Positions 44,528 to 52,795 of a stretch of DNA of 64,000 nt are shown piece after piece. The position numbers were made by a program, and so were the translations under genes. Numbering within the stretch: the stretch's first letter is position 1; each line of letters starts with the position of its first letter. This stretch comes from Paracoccaceae bacterium (GTDB taxonomy: Bacteria; Pseudomonadota; Alphaproteobacteria; Rhodobacterales; Rhodobacteraceae): NCBI GenBank assembly GCA_902543185.1, contig CACBXB010000010.1:1-64000 (forward strand), given 5' to 3'. The notes below the pieces were generated by a model, which worked only from the letters and a program-made list of their open reading frames with translations, did no database searches and was not told the origin of the DNA.

Positions 44528-45129
44528 AGCTGATTGAAACTTTCCTGTGGGATCCGGAGAAGGGCGCACCGGACATTGATTTGCATTTAGAGCGAATGTG
44601 TAAGTCTGCTGCAAAACTAAAATTTAAATTTGAAATAATTAAAATTAAGGAAAAGATACTCAAAATTAATTCGCAAAGCCGTCTTCGATGTCGACTGACA
44701 TTGCGTTTTGATGGTAAAATTAATCTTACAAATGCACCTCTAAGTCCCAATTCTAAAACTTGGATCTTGGGTATTTCGGAGTCAATTTTGAGTTCTTCCG
44801 ACCCTTGGTTACTGCACAAAAGCTCTAACCGCGGTTTGTATGATGCCGAAAGGGCAAATTTGCCTGATGGAATAGATGAATTTATTTATCTCAATGAACG
44901 TAATGAAGTATGTGAAGGAACCATAACAAATATATTTGTCAAAAAAGCCGGCCAGTGGTTAACCCCACCACTTTCAAGTGGATGTTTGCCTGGGGTGCTA
45001 AGAAGAAAAAAAATTGAAGATGCCAGCTGCAAAGTCAAAATTATAACTTTTTCTGACCTTAAAGACGCTGAAAAAATAACAGTTGGAAACGCTCTCCGTG
45101 GTGAAATTGAGGCTGTTTTGAGCCACTAG
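44488..45129 (+). CDS. Class IV aminotransferase-like protein, probable aminodeoxychorismate lyase
   Basis: A 213-residue fold type IV PLP protein. ETFLWDPEKG at the N-terminus, HKSSNRGLYDAER with the PLP lysine, and CEGTITNIFVKKAGQWLTPP with the cofactor loop are seen. PabC removes pyruvate from aminodeoxychorismate to give 4-aminobenzoate. Its overlap with pabB supports this role. TTG at 44488 has GAGG seven bases before it. It is shorter than typical PabC (about 270) but matches the compact form found next to pabB in Rhodobacterales. Confidence 0.82.
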   Translation: MEIPIYPNSREDLELIETFLWDPEKGAPDIDLHLERMCKSAAKLKFKFEIIKIKEKILKINSQSRLRCRLTLRFDGKINLTNAPLSPNSKTWILGISESILSSSDPWLLHKSSNRGLYDAERANLPDGIDEFIYLNERNEVCEGTITNIFVKKAGQWLTPPLSSGCLPGVLRRKKIEDASCKVKIITFSDLKDAEKITVGNALRGEIEAVLSH

Positions 45130-45192
45130 ACTTGACATCTGACTAACAAAGAGTTGTATCGCGACTAAAAAACTCACTGTGGAATATTTATT

Positions 45193-46974
45193 ATGCATTC
45201 TTATCGTAGTCACACATGTGCTGATTTAAATAAAACAAACGTTGGAAGCGACGTTCGATTATCTGGTTGGGTTCATAGAATACGAGACCACGGAGGTGTG
45301 CTATTTGTAGACTTAAGAGACCATTACGGTATTACCCAAGTTTTATGTGATCCAGATAGCCCGGTTTTCTCGGAAATGGAGAAAGTTCGGTCGGAGTGGT
45401 GCATAAGAATTGATGGGAATGTTAAGGCTAGAGACGAAAGTTTGGTTAATACAAAAATCCCAACTGGGGAAATCGAAGTATTTGTACGTGACTTGGAGGT
45501 TCTGGGAGCCTCTGAAGAGCTACCTCTAATTGTTTTCGGTGATCAAGAATATCCGGAAGAGACCCGCTTAAAGTATAGGTATTTGGATCTACGACGGGAA
45601 GTTATGCAGCAAAACATGACATTAAGGTCTGATGTCGTTGCATTTATTCGGAAAAGAATGTGGGATTTGAATTTTAGAGAATATCAAACACCGATTATAA
45701 CGGCTTCAAGTCCAGAAGGCGCGCGAGATTTTTTAGTACCGTCTAGGCTTCATCCTGGTAAATTTTATGCACTTCCTCAAGCCCCGCAGCAGTTTAAGCA
45801 GCTGATAATGGTTTCTGGGTTTGATAAATATTTTCAAATTGCTCCCTGTTTTAGAGATGAAGATCCGCGTGCAGATCGCTCTCCAACGGATTTTTATCAG
45901 CTTGATGTGGAAATGAGTTTCGTTACCCAGCAAGATGTATTTGATACAATCTCTCCTGTGATAGCTGGAGTTTTTGAAGAATTTGGTTCTAGTCGTAAAG
46001 TAGATGATCCGGCCGAGTGGCCTCAGATTAGCTATGAAGATTCTGCAAAGTGGTATGGAACTGATAAGCCTGACTTGAGAAATCCCATAAAAATGCAAGA
46101 TGTCTCCGAACATTTTAGAGGTTCTGGTTTTGCAATATTTGCTAATTTATTAGAGCAAGAAGGTACAGAAATTAGAGCCATTCCTGCACCTGCCGGCGGC
46201 AGTAGAAAGTTTTGTGACAGAATGAACGCCTTTGCTCAAAAAGAAGGTCTTCCCGGAATGGGTTATATATTCTGGCGAGACAATGGTGATGGGATGGAAG
46301 CTGCGGGACCGCTTGCAAAAAACATTGGTCCTGAGAGAACAGAAGCCTTGCGTGCTCAGCTAGACCTTGGGACAGGGGATGCCGCTTTCTTTTTGGGCGG
46401 AAAGCCTAAAAATTTCGAAAAAGTTGCAGGTAAAGCCAGAGATGTAATTGGTGATGAGCTCAATCTGACAGATCATGATCGCTTTGCCTTTGCATGGGTC
46501 GTTGATTTTCCAATTTATGAAAAAGATGAAGAAACCGGCAGAATAGATTTCGAGCACAATCCGTTTTCAATGCCTCAAGGTGGGATGGAGGCACTAGAAT
46601 CTGACCCTCTGCAGGTAAGAGGTTTTCAATATGATTTGGCATGCAATGGCTATGAATTAGTCTCCGGCGCTATTAGAAATCATCGGCCTGAGATTATGCT
46701 TAAGGCATTTGAAATTGCTGGCTATGATGAAAACGAAGTTAAAAATAGATTTGGCGGAATGGTAAATGCTTTTCATTACGGAGCTCCACCCCATGGTGGT
46801 TGCGCTGCGGGAATTGATAGGATTGTCATGCTACTGGCAGATCAGCAAAATATTAGAGAAGTTATTATGTTTCCAATGAATCAGAAAGCTGAAGATTTAA
46901 TGATGGAAGCTCCTAGCGAACCATTGCCGGATCAATTAATGGAATTAAACTTGCGAGTAATTCCGCAAGAATAA
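45193..46974 (+). CDS. aspS: Aspartyl-tRNA synthetase
   Basis: A 593-residue class IIb synthetase of the bacterial type. The anticodon-binding OB domain starts [21 protein letters not shown], motif 2 is [19 protein letters not shown], and motif 3 is [16 protein letters not shown]. The bacterial GAD insertion lies between motifs 2 and 3. It charges tRNA-Asp, and in organisms lacking AsnRS also tRNA-Asn; which applies cannot be seen here. The epimerase gene follows directly. Confidence 0.96.
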   Translation: MHSYRSHTCADLNKTNVGSDVRLSGWVHRIRDHGGVLFVDLRDHYGITQVLCDPDSPVFSEMEKVRSEWCIRIDGNVKARDESLVNTKIPTGEIEVFVRDLEVLGASEELPLIVFGDQEYPEETRLKYRYLDLRREVMQQNMTLRSDVVAFIRKRMWDLNFREYQTPIITASSPEGARDFLVPSRLHPGKFYALPQAPQQFKQLIMVSGFDKYFQIAPCFRDEDPRADRSPTDFYQLDVEMSFVTQQDVFDTISPVIAGVFEEFGSSRKVDDPAEWPQISYEDSAKWYGTDKPDLRNPIKMQDVSEHFRGSGFAIFANLLEQEGTEIRAIPAPAGGSRKFCDRMNAFAQKEGLPGMGYIFWRDNGDGMEAAGPLAKNIGPERTEALRAQLDLGTGDAAFFLGGKPKNFEKVAGKARDVIGDELNLTDHDRFAFAWVVDFPIYEKDEETGRIDFEHNPFSMPQGGMEALESDPLQVRGFQYDLACNGYELVSGAIRNHRPEIMLKAFEIAGYDENEVKNRFGGMVNAFHYGAPPHGGCAAGIDRIVMLLADQQNIREVIMFPMNQKAEDLMMEAPSEPLPDQLMELNLRVIPQE

Positions 46975-46986
46975 TTGGAGCTTAAA

Positions 46987-47391
46987 ATGATCGGTAGATT
47001 AAATCACGTTGCTATAGCTGTTCCTGATTTAATGGAAGCAGCCGCTCAATATAAACAAATGTTGGGGGCATCTGTTGGAGAACCTCAAGAAGAGCCAGAT
47101 CATGGCGTGACGGTTATATTTATCGAACTTCCAAATACTAAAATTGAGTTATTGCACCCGTTGGGTGAAAACAGTCCTATCGATTCTTTTTTGGAGAAAA
47201 ACCCTTCTGGTGGGATACATCACGTATGCTATGAGGTTCAGGATATTATTAAAGCAAGAGATCATTTAAGCTCTGAGGGCGCGCGTATTTTGGGTTCTGG
47301 CGAACCGAAAATTGGTGCTCATGGCAAGCCTGTTTTGTTTTTGCATCCTAAAGATTTTACTGGAACACTCATAGAATTAGAGCAGGTTTAA
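46987..47391 (+). CDS. mce: Methylmalonyl-CoA epimerase
   Basis: A 134-residue vicinal-oxygen-chelate protein. IGRLNHVAIAVPDL carries the first metal His, ELLHPLGENSPIDSFL the middle segment and GGIHHVCYEVQDI the second His, with the C-terminal Glu in TGTLIELEQV. It converts (S)- to (R)-methylmalonyl-CoA in propionate use. GGAG six bases before ATG 46987 makes this start preferred over the TTG that directly follows the aspS stop. Confidence 0.9.
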   Translation: MIGRLNHVAIAVPDLMEAAAQYKQMLGASVGEPQEEPDHGVTVIFIELPNTKIELLHPLGENSPIDSFLEKNPSGGIHHVCYEVQDIIKARDHLSSEGARILGSGEPKIGAHGKPVLFLHPKDFTGTLIELEQV

Positions 47392-47397
47392 TTTTAT

Positions 47398-47670
47398 ATG
47401 GGCATTACTTCTGCGTTAGTTCTTTTTTTTGTTATCTGGTTTTTGGTTTTCTTGGTTGTCATTCCCATCAGACTTGAAACGCAAGGTGATGTTGGAGAAG
47501 TTGAACCAGGAACTCACGCTGGAGCACCTGCGAACCACAACTTAAAAAAGAAAGCTTGGATAACAACTGGTATATCTGCAGTTATTTGGGTAATTATTGC
47601 TTCCGTTATTTTATCAGGAAATCTTACAATTCACGATATAGATATTTTTAATAGGATGAGCGTGCACTGA
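47398..47670 (+). CDS. DUF1467 family membrane protein
   Basis: A 90-residue protein with two transmembrane helices (about 5-25 and 57-77) around the conserved loop IRLETQGDVGEVEPGTHAGAP. The family is common behind methylmalonyl-CoA epimerase in alphaproteobacteria; function unknown. Its TGA stop overlaps the first two bases of a tRNA-like sequence, an unusual contact. Length is complete for the family. Confidence 0.85.
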   Translation: MGITSALVLFFVIWFLVFLVVIPIRLETQGDVGEVEPGTHAGAPANHNLKKKAWITTGISAVIWVIIASVILSGNLTIHDIDIFNRMSVH

Positions 47671-47743
47671 TTTATTGCTCAGTTGGTAGAGTAACTGACT
47701 TTTAATCAGTGGGTCACAGGTTCAAATCCTGTACGGCTCACCA
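47669..47743 (+). tRNA. tRNA-Lys(UUU)-like gene with degenerate acceptor stem
   Basis: From base 10 onward this is a good tRNA: D-stem GCTC/GAGT, anticodon stem ACTGA/TCAGT around CTTTTAA (anticodon TTT), T-arm ACAGG-TTCAAAT-CCTGT, discriminator A and encoded CCA. The 3' acceptor strand ACGGCTC expects GAGCCGT at the 5' end, but the sequence is GATTTAT: two mismatches, two G-U pairs and only three Watson-Crick pairs. Base 9 also appears to be missing. It may be a 3' remnant from an integration event or a damaged gene. Confidence 0.5.
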
Positions 47744-47790
47744 CTAAAATCAATAACTTAGCGGAAATAATATATAAACCTCTCAAGCTG

Positions 47791-47812
47791 TGGGTTCCAA
47801 ATGGGTTCCAAA
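47791..47812 (+). repeat. Tandem duplication of an 11-mer
   Basis: TGGGTTCCAAA occurs twice with no gap (47791-47801 and 47802-47812), about 50 bp after the tRNA-like sequence. Similar tandem motifs can be integrase arm sites beside tRNA attachment sites, but no integrase is present. The duplication is seen; the role is a guess. Confidence 0.75.
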
Positions 47813-47967
47813 ATAGATGATCACATTTGCAATTCGCGCGCGCCCGTGCGCGACCTGTGTCTTTTTGTGTGGAAGGGGCTTATTTCTTTGAGTTACAGTT
47901 TCGTGAATAAACGCAATCCATACCAGTGCTCACTCATGCAATACTTTTCTCACACCAGCATGCCTCG

Positions 47968-48005
47968 ATGACAGAAATGACAAACTCCCCTTTATCAGGC
48001 GTAGG
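47968..48005 (-). repeat. Direct repeat, copy 1 (left border of the TRAP/PdxA2 cassette)
   Basis: A 38-bp sequence repeated at 55774-55811 in the same orientation with only two differences. On the minus strand both copies can be read as PTPDKG[E/D]FVISVI, and both differences fall in third codon positions of that frame. Copy 1 lies 85 bp beyond the LysR stop codon. Flanking sequence beyond the repeat is largely unrelated between the copies. Confidence 0.85.
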
Positions 48006-48089
48006 ATAGAGGTGGCGCATATATCGATAGGACGATGGATAAGGTGAGTTTTGTCCTAAGATTCTTCCCAGAACTTCTGGTGACTTTAC

Positions 48090-48947
48090 TTATGCCCTAG
48101 CTTCTAAAGCTTCAGCTATGATTGGCAGATCACGGCGGGACTTTAGACATACTGCGTGAATTTCACCATAAATTTGGAAATCAGCTGCACGAATTTTGGC
48201 AACTTGAAGGTTTTCTGGGATTTCATCAGTTGAGACTGGCGCAAGTCCTAATCCCTCTTGAGCTGCTTGCAAGGCACCTTCGCGACTGCCAAAAATAGCT
48301 ACTCTTCCAGGAATATATCCGTTTTGACCTAGTGCAGTATCCATCAAATTGCGTGTCTCTGACCCTATTTCACGTTGAATAAGCGTCTGTTCTTTAAATT
48401 CATCGCGAGAAACTGACCCTTTAGTGCAAAGAGGGTGTTTTTTGGAAACAGCAAATACAATTTCTGGTTCAGAAATAATTCGCATTTCACAATCTGTATT
48501 AGGTAAATGAGCTCCTACATATGCCAAGTCTATTTGATAGGATAATACCATGTCTAAAAGGGTTTTGGAGTTATCCAGTGTAAGATTTACTTCGAGACCT
48601 GGATACCGTTTCATCATTTGGGTCATAATTCCTGTTGCCCACCTTGGTGAAATTGCTCCCACACGCAAAGTCCCCCCTTTATTTTGTCCAGCACTTTGAA
48701 CTAGTGCTTCTGCATCCTTTTCCAGGCTAAACAGTTGTATTGTTGTTTCATATAGTTTTTCCCCCAATGGTGTTAAACGAGCTGTGCGTCCTCTGCCCCT
48801 AAAGAAAAGCTCAACTCCATATCGCTGCTCAAGACTCAGTACTTGAGCAGTTAACGTAGACTGTGAACGTGAAATAAGCTCGCTAGCGCGTACAAACCCA
48901 CCACTTTGAGCAACTGCATGAAAGGCACGTAATTCTGTAAAAAACAT
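48090..48947 (-). CDS. LysR-family transcriptional regulator
   Basis: A 285-residue regulator with an N-terminal winged helix (FHAVAQSGGFVRASELISRSQSTLTAQVLSLE) and a type 2 periplasmic-like effector domain. It is divergent from the FAD-oxidase/TRAP/kinase operon and so probably controls that operon in response to its substrate. The length is slightly short but normal. After the TAA stop the same frame remains open for 51 codons through the direct repeat, so the present end could be a shortened one. Confidence 0.9.
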   Translation of the reverse strand: MFFTELRAFHAVAQSGGFVRASELISRSQSTLTAQVLSLEQRYGVELFFRGRGRTARLTPLGEKLYETTIQLFSLEKDAEALVQSAGQNKGGTLRVGAISPRWATGIMTQMMKRYPGLEVNLTLDNSKTLLDMVLSYQIDLAYVGAHLPNTDCEMRIISEPEIVFAVSKKHPLCTKGSVSRDEFKEQTLIQREIGSETRNLMDTALGQNGYIPGRVAIFGSREGALQAAQEGLGLAPVSTDEIPENLQVAKIRAADFQIYGEIHAVCLKSRRDLPIIAEALEARA

Positions 48948-48973
48948 AATAAAAATAGATAAAAACGATTTAC

Positions 48974-48991
48974 TATTAGTATATAAACTAT
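48974..48991. promoter_or_regulatory. Possible LysR-type operator region
   Basis: In the 96-bp divergent gap, CTATTAGTATATAAACTA contains a short dyad, TAGT-N6-ACTA, in an AT-rich context. It lies about 50 bp before the FAD-oxidase start, where LysR-type regulators bind. Arms are only 4 bp, so this is weak evidence. Confidence 0.25.
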
Positions 48992-49043
48992 TTTACCAAT
49001 GTAATTGCAACCTTCTAGTTTGGAAGAAACTAGGAGACTTTAC

Positions 49044-50459
49044 ATGAATACTGTTGGATTTAGACAAGCCAATATTAATTTCGATGACTTGCGTGAGGCG
49101 GTGGGCCGGTCTGATTGTATCAGTGAGAGTACTAAAGTTATCAAAGATCATAGCCATGATTGGTGGCCAATCAATTCTGCCTGGCGTCATCAGGAAAAGT
49201 CTCCATTTGAACCCAACGCGGTGGCAACTCCCAAAAACTCTGAAGAAGTTGCGAAGATTCTTTCATGGGCACAAAAGGCAAAAGTTCCTGTAACACCATG
49301 GGGTCTTGGATCTTCTGTGGTTGGTGGCCCGTTGACGGTGCATGGAGGTATTTCTCTGGATACGACCAAGCTGGATCGTATAATCGACATTGATACTGAA
49401 AATATGCATGTAACAGTGGAAGCCGGAAAAAATGGTGGCATTCTAGAGGATCAACTTCAATCTCTTGGCTTGACACTAAACCACTCTCCACAATCACTTT
49501 ATCGATCAACTGTCGGGGGATGGCTTGCAACCCGAGCAACAGGACAATTTTCTTCACGCTATGGTGGAATTGAAGATCTTTGTGTCGGTTTCAAAGCAGT
49601 GCTTGCAGATGGTACAAAAGTTACGGTCGGAGGCTCTCCAAGGATGGCAGTTGGGCCAGATTTGCGGCACATTTTAATTGGATCTGAGGGTTGCTTGGGT
49701 GTGATAACGGAGGTCACACTACGGCTCTTCCCACTAGCTGAATTTCGTAAATTGCAGACGGTAACTTTTCCTGACGTTACTTCTGGAGTAACAGCTATGC
49801 GGCAAATAATGGTATCTGGTCTTAGTCCGTTCTTATTGCGCTTTTACGATTTAGCCGAGGCACGTCACGCTATGAAAGATGCCTCATTTTCTTCTCCTGT
49901 AATGTTTGTTGGCTCAGAAGGCGCAAAGAATTTTGCTGATAGCGAGATGTCTGAACTTCTAAAAATCTGTAACGAAAATAGTGGTGTGGATGTAGGATCA
50001 GATGGTGCAGAAGCCTGGATGAAAAGGCGCTTTGATTTTTCTACCATAGAGAATGTTTTAAAGACCCATGGAGGTGTAGCAGAAACGATAGAAGTAGCAA
50101 ATAATTGGTCAGGAATTAGTGGCACTTATGATGCTTTAACAAAAGCACTGAGACCATTTGCGGATGAAGTCCTGGGCCACTTTTCTCACGCTTATACCGA
50201 CGGTGTCTCGCTCTATGTCATATTGCTTGGTCAAGCAGAGTCCCCAAAAGACGCTGAATTACAATTTGAGCAAATCTGGAAGGTTGCGAACAGAGCAGTA
50301 TTAGACTCTGGGGCAGTTCTTTCACACCACCACGGTACTGGACTTGCTCGCAACGAACATGTGCATGAAGCCCTGGGATCTTCCTGGGAGCTTTATAGCC
50401 GGCTAAAAAAGGCGATTGATCCATCTGGCATCTTGAACCCTGGAAAGCTCGGCTTATGA
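49044..50459 (+). CDS. FAD-binding oxidase/dehydrogenase (AGPS/GlcD-like)
   Basis: A 471-residue flavoprotein of the PCMH/VAO type. The FAD domain runs from ATPKNSEEVAKIL through PVTPWGLGSSVVGG and YRSTVGGWLATRATGQFSSRYG, the latter characteristic of alkyldihydroxyacetonephosphate synthase relatives; the C-terminal VLSHHHGTGLARN and GILNPGKLGL complete the fold. Bacterial members mostly oxidise 2-hydroxy acids. AGGAG seven bases before ATG 49044 sets the start. It leads an operon with TRAP, kinase and PdxA-like genes and may feed hydroxy acids into that pathway. Confidence 0.85.
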   Translation: MNTVGFRQANINFDDLREAVGRSDCISESTKVIKDHSHDWWPINSAWRHQEKSPFEPNAVATPKNSEEVAKILSWAQKAKVPVTPWGLGSSVVGGPLTVHGGISLDTTKLDRIIDIDTENMHVTVEAGKNGGILEDQLQSLGLTLNHSPQSLYRSTVGGWLATRATGQFSSRYGGIEDLCVGFKAVLADGTKVTVGGSPRMAVGPDLRHILIGSEGCLGVITEVTLRLFPLAEFRKLQTVTFPDVTSGVTAMRQIMVSGLSPFLLRFYDLAEARHAMKDASFSSPVMFVGSEGAKNFADSEMSELLKICNENSGVDVGSDGAEAWMKRRFDFSTIENVLKTHGGVAETIEVANNWSGISGTYDALTKALRPFADEVLGHFSHAYTDGVSLYVILLGQAESPKDAELQFEQIWKVANRAVLDSGAVLSHHHGTGLARNEHVHEALGSSWELYSRLKKAIDPSGILNPGKLGL

Positions 50460-50505
50460 ACCGCGCTCGAGGAGGAGCGCTATTAATCTCATAGGGAGGA
50501 TTATT

Positions 50506-51513
50506 ATGATTAAGACAACTCGTAGAAATATGTTTAAGGCGGCGGCGCTATTAGGCGCGATCGCTTTAGCGGCCGGACCAGCTGTAGCACAAAAAAAGCT
50601 TGTTCTCGGAACGATTCAGGGTCCAACGGCACCCTTGACGCTTGCAGCTGAACATTTTGGTTCTGAACTGGAGCGATTGACTGATGGGCGCTTCAAAGTC
50701 AATGTCGTAAGCGCTGCGCAGCTTGGTCCGGCACTTGAGCAGTATCAAAATATACAGAGTGGAGCACAGGATCTGTTCGTAGATGATATTGGATGGAACG
50801 CCCAGTTTGTGAGGGACTACGGTGTTCTAGCAGTCCCCTTTGCAATCAACGGTCCAGAGGGTTTTCGAAAAGTTTTGGGAAGTGATTTCGCAGAAAGTTG
50901 GCGAGCAGAATTAAAGAGCCAGCATGGAATTGCAACTCTCTCTGATACATTCATTCGTTCACCGCGAGTAGTTTTTACTACATCAGCTGTTTATAGTCCG
51001 GACGATCTATCAGATGTAAAGTTTCGTGTTCCTGAGATAGATGTTTACTTTAATTCCTGGAAAGCCATCGGAGTGAATCCTACACCAGTGCCATGGGGTG
51101 AGCTCTATCTTGCACTTCGCCAGGGAGTCGTTGACGGTGGAGAAGGGCCTTTCACGACGTTAATTCCTACTAAATTTCCAGAAGTTGCAAAAAATGTATT
51201 ACTTACCAATCACCTATATTCGTCTAATACGATGATTATGAATGGTGCGAGTTACGATGCGCTAAGCGATGCTGATAAAGCGCTTTTTGCTGAAGCAACT
51301 GAGTCCGCTGAAAAGTTCTTTTTGAAGGAAATCGCCAAAATGGAAGCTGAACATCAAGGTACAATGGAAACTGAATATGGCGTCACATTCGCTACACCTT
51401 CAGACACACAACGTGCGGCTTTTGCAGCAAAGGTTTCTGAAGCTGTGCCAGGTTTTGTTGAAAGTGGTTTATTCAGTGAAGGCATCTACGAAAAGGTTAT
51501 TGCTGCGCAATAA
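50506..51513 (+). CDS. dctP: TRAP transporter substrate-binding protein
   Basis: A 335-residue periplasmic DctP-family protein. The N-terminus TTRRNMFKAAALLGAIALAAG looks like a twin-arginine-type signal with cleavage after AVA. The core has RVPEIDVYFNSWKAIGVNPTPVPW with the carboxylate-binding region and the ELYLALRQGVVDGGEGP segment. It binds an organic acid for the DctQM permease encoded 2.3 kb downstream. GGGAGG is nine bases before the ATG. A hairpin follows the gene. Confidence 0.9.
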   Translation: MIKTTRRNMFKAAALLGAIALAAGPAVAQKKLVLGTIQGPTAPLTLAAEHFGSELERLTDGRFKVNVVSAAQLGPALEQYQNIQSGAQDLFVDDIGWNAQFVRDYGVLAVPFAINGPEGFRKVLGSDFAESWRAELKSQHGIATLSDTFIRSPRVVFTTSAVYSPDDLSDVKFRVPEIDVYFNSWKAIGVNPTPVPWGELYLALRQGVVDGGEGPFTTLIPTKFPEVAKNVLLTNHLYSSNTMIMNGASYDALSDADKALFAEATESAEKFFLKEIAKMEAEHQGTMETEYGVTFATPSDTQRAAFAAKVSEAVPGFVESGLFSEGIYEKVIAAQ

Positions 51514-51530
51514 ACTGTTAACTATCTTCC

Positions 51531-51556
51531 CCGGCGTATGCTGTAGTGTACGCCGG
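51531..51556 (+). terminator. Intercistronic hairpin after the TRAP binding-protein gene
   Basis: CCGGCGTA (51531-51538) pairs perfectly with TACGCCGG (51549-51556) over a 10-base loop, 17 bp after the stop codon. A short TCTT run follows. It probably causes partial termination or protects the binding-protein mRNA, as in the other two importer operons of this window. Confidence 0.75.
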
Positions 51557-51584
51557 AGTGCTCTTCTGATTTGGAAAAGTTTAA

Positions 51585-52790
51585 ATGTTAGTTGGAATAA
51601 TAGCTGATGATTTGACCGGGTTGACCGCCGTAGCCAGTGAATTTGAGCGCTTCGGATTTTCGGTTGGGATCGCTTTTAGTTCTGACCAGGTAGATTCAAT
51701 TTCTGATCGTTACGATATTATTGGGGTGGATACTAATTCCCGAGAAAAAAACTCGCAAAAGGCAGCTAAAGCAGCCGAGGAGGCTGCAGAGGTTCTTTCA
51801 AAATTTAACCCTGTCTGGTTATTCAAACAAGGTGACTCTGCACTTCATGGTAATATAGCCTCTGAGCTTTCGGCAGTTTCCATAAAATTAAAAGCAAAAA
51901 ATGTCCTAATGGCTCCTGCTTGCCCCTCTCTAAATAGGATTACCATAGATGGAGTTCATCGTATAATTGCAGATGACCCTCATACCCATTTAAGCGTAGT
52001 GGACCTTTGGTCTGACGATCAAAAAGTGGCTGTAGTTGACTCCACCAAGCCTGCACCTGATGCGCTAAACTGCCCACTGATAACAGTTGTTGATGCGGAC
52101 AGCGACGCATCGCTTGATGCTGCAGTTAGACGTGCTGACGCATTTGATGAAAGACTTATCGCAGGGTCAGTGGGCCTTGCGAAAGCGCTGGCCAGGCATT
52201 TGTGGGTAAAAACTACAGGTGATTTTGCCCCAGCCCTAATTATTCTCGGCAGTTTTCAGTCGAAATCAAGAAATCAAGCTGAAACACTTCTGGCAACTAA
52301 AACTGCTAAACAGATCAATTTGCCTATCAGTATTAACGGGGCACCTGATTTGCTTTTAACTGTAGAGAAAGTAAAGGAGGCTCTTTCTGAGGGGCTTCAC
52401 GTTATTCTTGCTGCTGACACCAGTTTGTCTGAAGCCTCCGACTCTATACGCTATCCTTTTCTAGATGGCGCAGTACAAGAAAAAATAGAAAATGCATTAC
52501 GCCATACCACTCGAGCAGTCTTTGATCAGGTACGAAACAATATATGTGGTTTAATTGTTGTTGGAGGTGCAACTGCTGGGATAGTTTCTCGCGAAATTTT
52601 AAACATTAATCTCATACATGACATAATTCACTTAAGTGATGGTGTTGCGGCAGGGCTAGCTGAAGACTCCCAAGGTCAGCTTCTGCCAATAGTAACCAAG
52701 GCAGGTAACTGGGGAGAGAAAGAGATTTTTTTCCTAGCAGTTCGGTGGTTGCAGAAATCAAAAATTATTCAACAATTTAAAAAGGAGTGA
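51585..52790 (+). CDS. dtnK: Four-carbon acid sugar kinase family protein (DUF1537, DtnK-like)
   Basis: A 401-residue kinase of the DUF1537 family. The N-terminal IIADDLTGLTA and the C-terminal IVVGGATAGIVSREIL are the family substrate and nucleotide regions. Known members phosphorylate D-threonate, L-threonate, D-erythronate or related acids at O4. The adjacent PdxA-like gene points to D-threonate kinase (DtnK), whose product is oxidised by PdxA2. The substrate is inferred from that pairing. Close relatives such as OtnK pair instead with other enzymes absent here. Confidence 0.83.
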   Translation: MLVGIIADDLTGLTAVASEFERFGFSVGIAFSSDQVDSISDRYDIIGVDTNSREKNSQKAAKAAEEAAEVLSKFNPVWLFKQGDSALHGNIASELSAVSIKLKAKNVLMAPACPSLNRITIDGVHRIIADDPHTHLSVVDLWSDDQKVAVVDSTKPAPDALNCPLITVVDADSDASLDAAVRRADAFDERLIAGSVGLAKALARHLWVKTTGDFAPALIILGSFQSKSRNQAETLLATKTAKQINLPISINGAPDLLLTVEKVKEALSEGLHVILAADTSLSEASDSIRYPFLDGAVQEKIENALRHTTRAVFDQVRNNICGLIVVGGATAGIVSREILNINLIHDIIHLSDGVAAGLAEDSQGQLLPIVTKAGNWGEKEIFFLAVRWLQKSKIIQQFKKE

Positions 52791-52795
52791 TTTTA

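Larger units (their letters stand above)
47744..48089. other. Gene-free stretch between tRNA-like sequence and LysR gene
   Basis: This 346-bp stretch holds no convincing plus-strand gene. It contains a tandem 11-mer, a GC-rich tract of CG/CGTG steps at 47835-47852 that stands out in AT-rich DNA, and the first copy of a 38-bp direct repeat. On the minus strand the LysR reading frame stays open for 51 codons after its stop, through the repeat. No integrase or transposase is seen. Confidence 0.6.

Noticed and set aside
47791-47812. Start of a CRISPR array
   Set aside because: Only two adjacent copies of 11 bp with no spacers; no cas genes in the window.
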